Shown here: positions 23,001-34,308 of the stretch, in pieces
Position numbering within the stretch: the first letter of the stretch is position 1
Layout of the letters: the number at the start of each line of letters is the position of its first letter
Assembly (NCBI GenBank): GCA_001510575.1
Contig: LNGK01000010.1
Location: forward strand, 248,001 to 312,000
DNA from: Knoxdaviesia capensis
Lineage: Eukaryota; Ascomycota; Sordariomycetes; Microascales; Gondwanamycetaceae
DNA: 64,000 bases
Direction: 5' to 3'
Translations under genes and position numbers: made by a program
The notes under the pieces: generated by a model
Database searches by the model: none
The model's input: only the letters and a program-made list of their open reading frames with translations
Told to the model about the DNA's origin: nothing

Positions 23001-23491
23001 GGTGTGACACCAGGAGCAGGAGAGGGCGATGGAGAAGGTAGAGGAGATGAGGTGGAGTTGAGTGAAACGGGGAGCAGGACCGGAGTGGAAGAAGGCGACA
23101 GAGTTCTCGCGGGTACTGTGTGGTGTGGGGAGACAACAGACGACAACGATGACTTGGGGGCTCGGGACGGGCTTGGATCCTGTTGGCTGTTGCGTCGTGA
23201 TCTCGTGGTAGCAGCAGTGGTTGTCGAGCTGGAGACAATCTGGGTGCGCGAGAGAGGGCGAAGAGGAGGGCGGATGGGAGATGAATCGCGCGAGGCGGTG
23301 GGGGTGGAAATAGAATTGGTCGACGACGACCTGGCGAAGGGAGGGAGCAGCGGGATTGTAGTTGAAGACATGGCCGAAGTTGCTGAAGAGTTGAAGGTGG
23401 AGGAGGAATTTGCAGAGGACGAGGGTTCAGCCAAGGGATGAGACGTCGAGGCGTGGGCGGCAGTCGCGGACGAAGATGGCTGGGGTACCAT
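20020..23491 (-). CDS. vac7: Vacuolar segregation protein Vac7-like
   Basis: Regulator of the Fab1 PI(3)P 5-kinase complex that makes PI(3,5)P2 on the vacuole membrane. Two exons are modelled: 23491-22054 and 21443-20020, 953 residues, phase-consistent with a GTATGT donor and CTACAG acceptor. The first 600 residues are Ser/Pro/Thr-rich and disordered, with a basic KKDKKRARKQAA patch just before the splice. A single membrane span (about 715-740, ACLVVTVMVFLVATGVIGFMF) precedes a lumenal beta-rich LEA2-like domain (ELMFDLTVRAHNPNIVVVTVDSANLE...FDLIVKGTVKYALP). This architecture matches the Vac7 family. The 610-nt intron is long and might hide another exon. A clean acceptor (TTCTTACAG) lies 20 nt upstream of the chosen ATG, so an upstream exon or a 5' UTR intron is likely. 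Confidence 0.88.
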
Positions 23492-24239
23492 GGCCTGATT
23501 AGGTTGCTGTAAGAACAGCAATCAAGGAGGCGTGTACAAAGCCTATGCACCTAATGGGGGAGGTATAAGAGGATGCCAATGGCGGAACCGGGTGGTTTGG
23601 GGGTTTGGGGGCGTGTGTGAAGTGCACAGAGCAAACTTCAAGATGTGAAGGGGATGCAGCGAGTGGGTAAAGGACGATTAGGGCCACAGAGGAACATGCA
23701 GGCTGAGGCGCGCACGAGACAGGCACAAAGGCGGCAGAAGCAAGCAATTTATGGAGATGGCAATTGGAAGGTGTTAAAATCGAACGGCGGGATCGACGAC
23801 CGAGAGAGAAGAGGGATCGAGAGGAGATTCGGCCTAGTCGGATTCATGCCAGCATTCAAGACAAGGCCTACAGCGAAGGAGGCTTTTTGTGGATTAGGAG
23901 CTGAGGGTTTTCTGTTTTTGGGGGTGCAAAGTCGCAAGGCTCGGGACGATGGAAGGCGTTTGTCACGGCACAGGTGTCGAGTAAACAGAATTGTTCAGGC
24001 GTCTGGATGGAGAGACAAACGGGCTGTGGTTGATCGGGATCAGGGCCAGAGACGCGAATAAGATTCGAACAGGTGTTGTCGGTCGGTACGAGGCGGCAGC
24101 TCCAAACAACGAGACCAGGGAATGAGAAAGTCTCTGGAGAAATTAGGACAAGAAAACAGGACGAGACATAAGGCAGAAGGCAGAGAAATCGCGAAGAAGG
24201 GAAAGAGAGAGACTTCAGGCGTGCGAGGGAGAAGGCTAA

Positions 24240-25330
24240 TTTGGGCTCTCTCTCTCTAGTTTGATTGCTTTTTTTATTCTGGCTATCTTCTCTGGATCCC
24301 TTCTTGAGACCTTCACACGACAGGATGAGCGGAGGATGTTTAGACTAGTGTCAAGGGTGTCTCGGGTTGGGGACGGAAGAGAAGGAGAGAGAAGAAAACG
24401 AAATCAAAGGCCGCCCTGTTGTTATTCTGCGTCTCCGGTTCGTTCCAGTCAGGCGACAATGGCTTAAGAGATGCATACGCACACTAGACAATTGATGAGT
24501 GTGATGAGTGTGAGTGGGTGTGTGGACTTTTTGGGAGCTGCATATAACTTGGATCAGCAGAAACGAGGTTTATAAGGCTAAAAAAAGGCAAGGCGTGGGC
24601 TAAAGCAGAAGCAGAAGGAGGGGGGAAAACAAGAAAAAAAGAAACAAGAAAGATGAGGGATTCTCTGCAGGAGAAGAGAAAAAAAAAGGGTATGATGCAG
24701 AAACGGAAGAGAGACAAAAGAAAAAAAGGATAGGGAGAAAATCCGGAAAGGGGGGTGTGGTGATATTTGTGAGGTTGAGAGTGGGATGGCCGACGAAGGG
24801 CGTGTGGGATGGGCCAGAGCAGGAACAAAGGAGAGGAACACTGGGGTACACGTTATTGGCCGGTTACGTAGTAGCGGTTGAGGTTAGATAGAGTGTGTGC
24901 CCGAAAATCAGCGAACATTTAGGGTGTTGAGAGAAGAAAACTAATAAATAAGGATAAAGAGTGACAGTGAGGGATCAGACATGCATATGAAAAAAAGAGA
25001 AGAGAAATAAAAATGTGCAGAAAGACGACAAGGCAGGCTCGGAAGGAAAGGAAGAGAGAAAAAATGAACTCCAAAAGGGGAGAAGATGGATATAGAAGCA
25101 AGGGGATTTCTTTTTTGTTTTTTTTTTCTTCCTTGCTCTGACCGAAGGGGGGCGTGTGTTTAGGGGTCAGAAGCGGTGATTGGCGAGAAGGCCGGAATGG
25201 ACCGTAAAGTGTCTGTGAACTAATAATCACTGTACGGCGATGACAGAGACATGTGCATATTGCGCACAATTGATTGCGGTTGCGATGGGGGGGAAAGCAA
25301 GATAGGAGAGATGAAGATGGAAGCTGCGAG
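24240..25330 (-). promoter_or_regulatory. Putative upstream promoter/leader region of vac7
   Basis: The minus strand is strongly pyrimidine-rich here (CTCTCT and TTTTTTCTT tracts), like the leaders before other genes in this window. With the acceptor at 23511-23519 this suggests that vac7 transcription begins far upstream with at least one leader intron. This is inference from composition only. Confidence 0.3.
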
Positions 25331-27817
25331 ATGTCCATTCAGAGAGCAGGTACTAGATACAGAAGAGACGAGGGAAGAAGACAGAACGAAGCGCAAAATC
25401 CGAGCAGACGAAGCCGACGATGTAGTCAAGCTGACGTCAAAAATACAATGCCACTCGGGTCTCTGTGTCAGTCATGGGCTGGTTGGTGTAGGCAACGGTG
25501 TTTTGGCAGGAACAATCTGACATCGCATACAAGCTGGCAGGCACCTGAAATTCCAGTCACAACTGATATTTTGCGGCCAGAAACCAGAGGCGACCCCCAA
25601 AAACAGACGGGAAAAGGCGCAGCTCGGTTTGCCAACGCATCAGTCTGAAAGAAAGAACTGGACAGAAAAACTTGGCCTGTGCCTTGTTGCTGCTGTTGTG
25701 TGTACTTACATATCACATGTTAGGGCTGAAGCTGTGGGACAAGCAACGGAGCTTAACAGAGCAACCACAGCACAGCAACGCTTCTTTGGGCGTGGTGTGC
25801 GAGCACATCTGGTCAGGGCGGCCGGCCAAACTCCAAAGGACAGTACGAGGAGGCGGAAGTGCAGACTCCAGATCTTTGTTTTGGCGTCTGAGGGGCAGCT
25901 ATTCTGGCTTTGTGAGGTTGCATAACTACTGGACAGACCAGGACGGCCGATTATTTTGGCTTTCGGCCGCTATTCTCTAGGCCCCCGTCGCATCTGGCTT
26001 AGGCGGATGTGGCCAGCCAAGCCAGGTCGTATTTGGCCTGACTTGTTTGCTCGCTTGACGCTGGCATGTTTGTAATTGATGGATGAGGTTGGGTCGGGCC
26101 AGAAACAGAGCCGGCGATTCTATTTCCAGTGGAGGGCAGTGGCCGGGGTTTGCTTCTGTTTGGTCTCTTTTTCTGGTCTGGGCTGATGTGCCTATTCAGA
26201 CATGTGCGTGAAGATGAACAGTATATCCCGTGGTCTATCCATTCCACCACCATTCTGCGTTTGTTTGCTGGTCGTTGCGTGGAATGGCCCAAACTTCCAA
26301 CCACCACCACCACACGAGAACTCGTGGGCAAATCCGGCACAGAGAACAAAGAAGACGCAAGGGACTCGCCAAATTGGGACCTTCGGCAAAGCCTCAATTG
26401 GGATGTGAAGAATCAAAACCACATGCCAAAAGAACCCCCAGGAGTGTGCAGGGTTTGCTCATCTCTCAAACCCGGGTTTGCGAAAATCCGACCAGGGAGG
26501 GAAGACGCGGGCACTGGAATCAAATCATTCATTGCTCACTTGCTTGGTGGGACACACTCTTCGCCATCGAATAAATGACACGTCCCCAAAGATCCCCCAG
26601 GCATTAACTTTCTTTGGCCCTTCGCTCAACGTGTTCTGTACAGTACAGTGCCTTCGTGTGTCTACCACGTTTCGTTTCTCGCACACACGGTCCCAAGGTT
26701 CGCTGACAAAACAAGGTGTCCACGGTACGTAGTTCAATGGTTCAACGAAAACACGGCAGCAGCAGCAGCAGTCTTTTGTGCGTGTTTCGTCGGCTCAGCT
26801 TCATGCTGTGGGACTACAAAGTCCAGCTGCTATTTCACGGTTACAGTTGGTGAAGTTCCGTGGGACACGAGCCGGACTCCAAGGACGGAGTACCTACAGT
26901 ATATCGTACTGCTGTTTATAGTAGCTTCAGGGCTTGGGATGGGCCAGTTTCAGTAGACGGCCCAGCCAGCCTTGAGAAGAACAGATAAAATCACGGAGGC
27001 TTCGATCACCGAATGTGCCGCTTTTGGACAGAAAATGAGGTGGTAAAAACTAAAACAAAGATAACTAGATAAAATTGAATCAATAAAAATAAAGGCACAG
27101 AGGAAGCAGGCCTGCATCCAAAGCCCTCTGCCAAAAGGTCCTTTTGGCGGCGGATGTGCGGACAGGTCCGTCATTCTGTTCTGAATAAGGGAATCCAGGA
27201 AGTACCTGCGCCGCTGATTTCCAACCAAAAAAGAACATGAAACTGTTATGCACGTCCCGTCTTGTCTTGTAGCCCCTTGAAGAACTTAGAGCCTGAAGGT
27301 TCACCACTGATGCATTTAGTACGTACCGTCGCAGACTGTGCCCAGCTAAATAAAACCCGTCGCCATCAGTCGTTTCGGTAACAGAAAGCAAGCTTTTCTC
27401 TGCTCTGCTATGATATAGCCCCCTATAATACTATGATTGTCTCCCGACGAACACTCACAGCAAAAGAGAAAGTCGGAAACTTGATGGTACTACTGTAGCT
27501 AGACTGACGATTAGGTTCTTTGATTGCGCACACTCCGTATTCTGTCGGTTACCATTCACCCCCTCCTAGTACCATCTTTTGACGGGATCCATGTTCCGAG
27601 CTCTTGGGAAACTTTGCCCCAAATGTTCCTGATTTTTTGGGCTGCTCCCGGTCGTCTTCATACAGGGAAAATATATCTGGACGTAATATAGAATCTCGCA
27701 GAATCAATAGAACTCTCAAGCCTGACTCCCTAGCGTTGAAACAGTCTAGCTTGTCTATCGCCGGTTCGCCCCAATGCTTGAGTGGAAGAATTGGGGGGGG
27801 GAAACAACCTGATGGTA

Positions 27818-27872
27818 GCGAAGAAAGAAAAGAAGAAAAGAAAAGAAAGAAAAGAAAAAGAAAAGAAACAAA
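27818..27872. repeat. AAAAG/AAAGA purine microsatellite
   Basis: Degenerate gaaaagaaa units run for about 55 bp within the gene-poor region. Confidence 0.8.
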
Positions 27873-30045
27873 GGCTCGTCACGGCCAGCTTCCCCGGCCG
27901 TTTCCCCCCCTCCCCCTTTCCTCCACCGTAGACAGGGAACTCTCAGATTAATTGAGTTCAACACTTCCCACTTCCCACGTCCCAAGACGTCAGTCAAATT
28001 CAATACAGTGGTATCAAATGTGTGCCCCCATGTCTCTTCCCAACATTCCGGGATGGCTACACCGACACTTCGGGTCATTGCTTCTGTTACGAAGCAGCAG
28101 CAAAAGAAGGAGAGCTTCACCCCCCCCTGCTTAACACAGACGTATTCGTAACGACGACGTCGTGATGTAGTGCAGGCAGCTTTGAGTTGCATGACGGTGA
28201 TCCATTGCAACGAGGGAGGTCTCCTTTTTGCTGCGTGTTTTTTTCACTCTCGTGACGATGTCAAACAGACCGCCCCTGGCCACTGCTGTGTTTGCATTAT
28301 GCAGTACCTACGTAGATGTAGTTCGGCTACCAGCATGGTGTATCTCCCAGCTAGCTGTGACTCTAGAGATACAGTCGGTGAGGACCGGGCGCTTTGACTG
28401 TGGGAGGAGGCAAGTCGGTGTCCAGGCAGGTTGTTTCGGCTCGTCTTTCGCGCTGATATCGTTTACCATGTCTGGACCACAGTATGGAGCTCTGCTTGTC
28501 GACGTGTCCCAAACCCACCGACACCCCACGACACCGCCAGTATCGGGGACAGATTGATTGATGATTCTGGCATCTCCACAATCTAGTCTTCGTGTGTGTT
28601 TATTTTTTTTCTTTTTCTTGTTTTTTCTTTTTTTCTGGCGTTTTGTGCGTGTGGTTGTGTCGTTGTAGCCCCTAGGCCTTAGCCCTCCGAAAGCCGGCCT
28701 CACTTTTGTCGGAGTTCTCGGCCCAGACCAAACACCACCATTCCGAATCGGCCGGAGCCCTTAGTGTCGGCTAGTCGACTATCTCCATAGTTTCTCCAGT
28801 ATTCTATGCACTGATCCATGTTATGATTTGATGCTTCTTGTTTACTTGATCTACACAGAAATTCTGTCAAGTCTCCTCTTGTCCCCGGGTTAACCATCGT
28901 CTTGCCCTCCGTCCTCCAATCGTTCTGGGTGGAGTCGCTCGAACCTGGAGCAACAAGGAATATGGCATCTGATGCACCGATATCCAATGCCGCCAACTCC
29001 TCCATCGGCAAGCAACACAGGAACCACACAGATTAATCGCCAGTTAACCACCACGATACCCCCGCTTCAAGCTGCCCGGTTTGGCAGAATGTGTTCACCA
29101 GGAACGATGTTGGTTTGCCTTCTCTACTGAACTTATTCCCTCTGCTCGCCCTGTTTCCGGGTCTTCCCCGCAGCCACCCCTACCAAACGCCGTAAACCCC
29201 GGCAGATGCAGAGCAAAATATTGATGCCCAACGGCCAAAAAAAAAAAAACAGGCCCAGGAGAGAGGGCGTGTTGGACGCATCGACCTATCCTCGGCCTTG
29301 TCCGCCTTTGCTGGCCCTTTCTTCTCCAGTTTTTCTCCTCCTGTCTTTTCCTCATCTGGGTGTAGGTCCTCTCTTCTGCGTTTACTCCCTCCAGCCCTCT
29401 GCATGTCTCATGAAAGCAAGCAAATCACAGAAAAAGAGGGCTAGCCAAGAATTGTGCCTTATGCTGGGCCAGATAGTTGATGCAGGCACAAAGCGGTCTA
29501 AGCAAGCATCACGGACTGAAGGGATTTGCGCCGGCACTGTGCAGTGCGCACACACTCTCTCGCCCACGCGCGCACATTGTCACATTTGCAGGAACCCGAA
29601 AGGGGGCCCTGGCGGACAAGGGAAAACGGGTCGGAAATGGAGAAGTGCGAGGGGGTGCTGGGAAGCCAGGTGTCTTTTCTTGCAGTGCACACTGTAGACC
29701 TGTCCTCGTGCCTCAGTCATGACTTCTGGCCATCCTAGACGGACGACGGAGCAGGTCTGTGACTATACAAAACCACAGGCCCATTCACATTAACCGCTTC
29801 TCTCGCTTCAGGCCCGAAAAGTCGGCTGTCATGGTGCCAGCACCCGTGATATAAAATCCCCATGCACAACCCGTGATAGAATATCCCAAGGCGGAGTGTA
29901 ACAGAAGTAAGACTGCCAACAGTACTGTAGCAACAGGAGCATACTACCCACACGGCCACAAGCCTTCAAAAGTAGTCACCCACTCAACGACCGAGACATG
30001 CATCTCGCTAGTTGTCTCATACGACAAGGACAAGCCCCGTCGGTA

Positions 30046-30064
30046 TTAGGGTCTAGGGTTAGGG
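30046..30064 (+). repeat. Short interstitial telomere-like cluster
   Basis: TTAGGG, TCTAGGG and TTAGGG occur back to back. TTAGGG is the telomere unit of filamentous ascomycetes. The cluster is too short to be a fused telomere and resembles a Tbf1-type telobox. Confidence 0.6.
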
Positions 30065-32568
30065 TCTCGCGCAATCGTGACCCGTCATCCAAGCGAGAGC
30101 ATCATCATCACTTGTTTTGTCTCGGCCAGGTTGATGTGACATCCAGCTTTCCCATCCCGCTTGTAGCTTGTGCAGAACTACTGTACATATTTTCAGCCAG
30201 AAAAAAAAGGAACAAACCAGAAAAAAAAGTGAATTTCAGCCAGTGGGTGGTGGGTGGTCTTTCTTCCACACCAATCTTTCTCCAACCACACGCCCCCTCC
30301 TCTTCCTCCAAAAAAAGCCCTTTCCCCATCACTCGAAGATCTGCCAGCCATCCAGAAGCGGCCACGCGTTTCCGCAGCAATCTAGACAAGTTAGACGAGA
30401 GGGAAAGGGGAAACCCCATTAGAGAGAGAAAAAACGAAAGAAAAAAACCTTACATCCCGCCTATTCGCTGGCGTTGGGTGGCCGGGGTGTCTCCATCATA
30501 CATCATTGGCGTGGGGAGGAGACAAGAAGTTGTTGCCATTTCTTTGGGTGTTGATTGGTTTTCAATTTGAAGATGGATATTTGCCTTCCTCTTTTCTTCA
30601 GAAAAGGGTGTGTGCGATGCACGTTATCAGTCCATGGATACCATCGCGTCCCGCTCCGCGTCCGCCCGTGGCTCCGTCCAAGCTGGTTTGCCTCTCTCAA
30701 AATGTGGTCTCTCGCACCTAGGTACTGACTTCCATAACTATAGGAGAGAACGAAGTATCATGGGAATAATGTAGGCTAAAGCGCACACAAAGCCACCGTG
30801 TTCATCCCACCCCCGACATCGTCTACACATATGCAGCACACACAGATCTGTTCGAAAAAAACTGCACGCTGCAGCCTGTTCCAAGGCCCGTCCATGATCA
30901 CACGATTCCTCCAACACATGTTGCATCCCCAGCCCTCCCGACAGACGAAGCGAGGGCCAAACCGAAAAGAAAGAAAAAAAAATTCAGAGATCCAAGTGAC
31001 CGCCAACGCATCTGCATATCGGGGATTTTTCGTGCAAATTTTCTCCCCCCATCTTCTGTGCTGTTTTTCCCTCCTTCGTTAGACCGAGTGTCTTACGCCG
31101 AAGGTCTTCGATTCGCTGGCTTGTTTAACATAACACCCTCTTGTCTCTGTTTTTCTCCCCTCTCCTACGCCCTCCTTTCCCCCATCCCACTGGGAGAAAG
31201 AAAATGCATCATGCCGCTTCTCTGGCAACCGTGGGGGACAGGAAACCCAAGACCTCTCTGATTTAGTCATATATTGAAAGCACTTTTTGATGGAAGAAGC
31301 GGGGTGTGTTGGATAAGGTGTTGTCAAGCAAACAACAGCATCATGATCGGTTGTGTCCTTCGTTCAGCCAGTAGAATCACTCAAAGATGGTGCCATTTTC
31401 CCCCCTATTCTCGTTCGTAACCCGAGTCTGCAATGTCATGCCGGTAGCTTGCACCCGGCCGTATTCCGGCCGGTCTCGCTCGATCTCTGGGGTTAATGTC
31501 GGCCGAAGATGAGCCCGGCCTCCATGGTTGATGTCGGCGGTTGAGATCGGTCCCCATCTAGGGTTTGGAGTTAGGGTTGTACCTTAATCCATCCCCCATA
31601 TCTTGCTCCCATGGAATACGGCAAATACGAGGGAGAGGCACAGTTACATTGTCAATTTCTATCAGCACAACTGGAGATATCGACGCGTAATCGCCTCATA
31701 TATACATTCATTTGGGATGTCGATGAGGGTTTCTTCCTTCCGGATTCTCTTCATATTGCAGATTCTCACATCCCAAGTCTTCTACAAAGATCAGATAAAT
31801 CTATATCAAGAAAGAAAAGTGGAATTACTCCACGCCTCACCCACTATGCTTAAGTCTCTCGCCGCCAGGGGAAGCGTGTTTCGATTCCTTCAAGCCTCAA
31901 CATCGTGAAGCTTTGAAGCCTTTCCCCGCGTCGGTAATTTTTCCTCGCGGGCGCTTCTGTGACTCGAACCACAGTTGAGGCCCAGAAATGATCTATACAG
32001 CTCTTGTGCCGTTACACAGGCAGGGCATAGCCACAATAGTAGAGTAGTGTCGTATTGCATACGACAAAAAGGAGTCAAAGTCCCATGTCACAGCGGCTGT
32101 TATCGCGTGTAGGCATATGCTGATGGGCTTTTCGGTCAAGAACACCACCGGGGCATAGGGGTATCACTGCAATATAGAAAGGAGCGGATGCCCCGAAACC
32201 GAACAGAACAATCTCTGCTTTTTCTTCTCTTCTGTCTATCGCCCGGCCACGAATTCCAGCATCATCGTACCTCCAGTCGCTCGTTCTCCCATCAACAGTC
32301 TTGTCCCATCTGGGCTTCAACAAACGAAGCAACCAGAACAAAAAGGGGACCTCGTCACTCGTTTACCGCATCCACACTACACCCGCTTTAAAATAGCCCG
32401 GCCCGCCGGTATCCACCCGGGAACTAGCACCACCCCCGGACACAAGTTCGGGACTATCTCACACGACATCCTTATCGCGGATCATTCCACCGCCCTCCCC
32501 GACCAGCGAGCCACTGTCCAATAAAGCCCGAACAGCAAAGAGACACAACAGACGGAAACCCCGGCACA

Positions 32569-33407
32569 ATGAGAAGCCGCGTCCCTGGCGTCGCCGCCTG
32601 CATCTTCCTCTTCATCCAGGCATGCGGTGTCGGTGCCGCTCTCGTGTGCCTTGGCTACGCGGCAAGCGCCGCCAGCTTGACTCCCGGCACGGATCTCACC
32701 AGTTATAAGTCCGCGCCGGGAGTGGTCATAGCCTATGTAAGATTAGATAGAGTGTTTTTGTTTATTTTTACATCCTCCTTTCCTGCCGCTCTGCCCACTG
32801 GCTCCAGGTTCCGATTCTGATGCTAACCCGAATCTCCGCCCAGGCTATCACTTCCGCCCTCCTTTTCGGGTTCGACGTTGTCGGTCTGGCCAACGCTAAA
32901 AGAAACATCCCCCGTCTCTACTCCGGCTGCTCCGTCGCTCTACATTTCCTGATGATGCTCTTCACCGGCGGCGCGGCCTTAGCCGTGCTGTTAAACATCA
33001 TGACCAATGGCAACCACAGTTCCACGCCGTCACCTGACGAACTCCTGTACTACAAGTTCGAGAGACGCCTATTCATAACCTTATACATAGCATGGGCTTC
33101 TGGGTATGTTCCCTTGTACTTCATGCCTTCATATCCTTGTTTTGATCATCCTACTAATTGTCTCAACATGTATAGCCTCTTGCACGCCATCTGCTTCTTC
33201 TGGTCCATATTTGACTGCTGCAGGGCCCGTCGCCGTGAATCCCGTGAACGGCGCAACCGCCCCTCCCCCGTCGTGGCCCCCTCCCGTGATCCGGACCTCC
33301 CGCTGTACGAAATTGTTCCTCCGCCGGACCACCACACCCGGCCTGAGACGCCGCCCCCGGTATACACAAAGGACAAAGTCACCCCGAAGGTCACCGATGC
33401 GGTATAG
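32569..33407 (+). CDS. Four-span MARVEL-like membrane protein with PPxY tail
   Basis: Three exons, 32569-32736, 32844-33103 and 33176-33407, give 219 residues. Intron 1 (107 nt) has GTAAGA, TGCTAAC and CCCAG. Intron 2 (72 nt) has GTATGT, TACTAAT and TATAG. Four hydrophobic spans are visible at about residues 7-32, 51-72, 86-110 and 130-158, separated by short loops, the MARVEL-type arrangement of small fungal plasma-membrane proteins. The C-terminal 60 residues are Arg-rich, then Pro-rich, and contain PPPVY, a PPxY motif of the kind bound by WW domains of Rsp5-type ubiquitin ligases. Intron 2 is a multiple of three and stop-free, so its retention would keep the frame. The family assignment rests on topology, not on a diagnostic motif. 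Confidence 0.75.
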
Positions 33408-34308
33408 CAAAACGCCACACACTCTCTGTCGATCTTTATCTATCATATAATGTCTAATATACTCTTATTTATTATTGACCTTGGGAGGATGCCAGTTCTT
33501 GGTTTGGGGAGGACGAAGAGGCTTACAGACCTATTTGGGACGTCTAAATAGAAGGAAGGCATCACAGCATCGCGCCATCACGGCTTGTCTAGAGCCTGTG
33601 AATATTATCAATCAATGTACCATATCTAATACCTCTTTCTGCTGCTAATGCATATTATATCGTAGACCCTTTGAACTCCGCCGTCATCGCCAGATGATGA
33701 TGTATGTCGAACACAAGTCTCAATCTTCAGTCTGCGGCCAGGAATCCAGACGCAGTGGCTGATGATTGACACCGGGAATACGAGTATCCAATCATCCCAG
33801 CCGGCCAACGGACAAGGCAGGGAAAGGGAGGAAAAAGCAAAGAAAACCAACCAGTGCCGGAAAAAAGCAATATGAAATAGTATAATAGAGAACACAAGAC
33901 AGAAATCCTAATACTCACTCAACCCGTCCCAAAAAAAACAAGAAGAAAAACAATCAAATGAAGCCCTTCTCTCAATCATATAACTCTGCGCCCCTGTGCC
34001 GTGCCCCGCGGGTATATCGCGGGGCAGACGCACATTCTCTAAGGGGAAAACGGGAGGAAAACATGAAGAAACTGAGGAGGGAACGCATAAAGGGGGATAG
34101 TGAGCGGTGGAAACAGCAAAATAAGATAAAAACAAGGGGGTATGTATGTCTGGTGCTGAGTTTTTGGGTAGTCTATCTGAGGTCCTCTCTCAGCTCCGCC
34201 GGATTCACAATGATAAGACGAGAAAAAGAAAGGTCCCCTCACAACCTCTTCAAAAAAAGAAATTCATTACACAATTCATCGCAGCAACTGGATCTCTGTA
34301 ACTCCGCA
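33408..34308. other. Convergent intergenic region, no gene seen
   Basis: This is the 3' flank of the membrane protein gene (plus) and of the coiled-coil gene (minus). It is AT-richer than the flanking exons. The small frames on both strands are not protein-like. Confidence 0.55.

Larger units (their letters stand above)
23492..32568. other. About 9 kb without a convincing gene
   Basis: No frame here has protein-like composition, an exon chain or a recognisable domain. Contents: a possible vac7 upstream exon or leader (23.5-25.3 kb, pyrimidine-rich in the minus sense, with T runs at 24.6-24.75 and 25.1 kb), a purine AAAAG-type microsatellite (27818-27872), T-rich runs (28600-28640), a telobox cluster (30046-30064), another (31559-31578), and a CCGGCCG inverted repeat (31455-31473). 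Base composition is ordinary rather than AT-collapsed, which argues against heavily RIPped transposon DNA. It may hold long leaders, non-coding RNAs or fast-evolving short genes. Confidence 0.5.

Noticed and set aside
31945..32060. tRNA-like T-arm on the minus strand (GTGGTTCGAGTCAC)
   Set aside because: The T stem does not pair in the correct register, the acceptor partner is absent and no anticodon arm is found.
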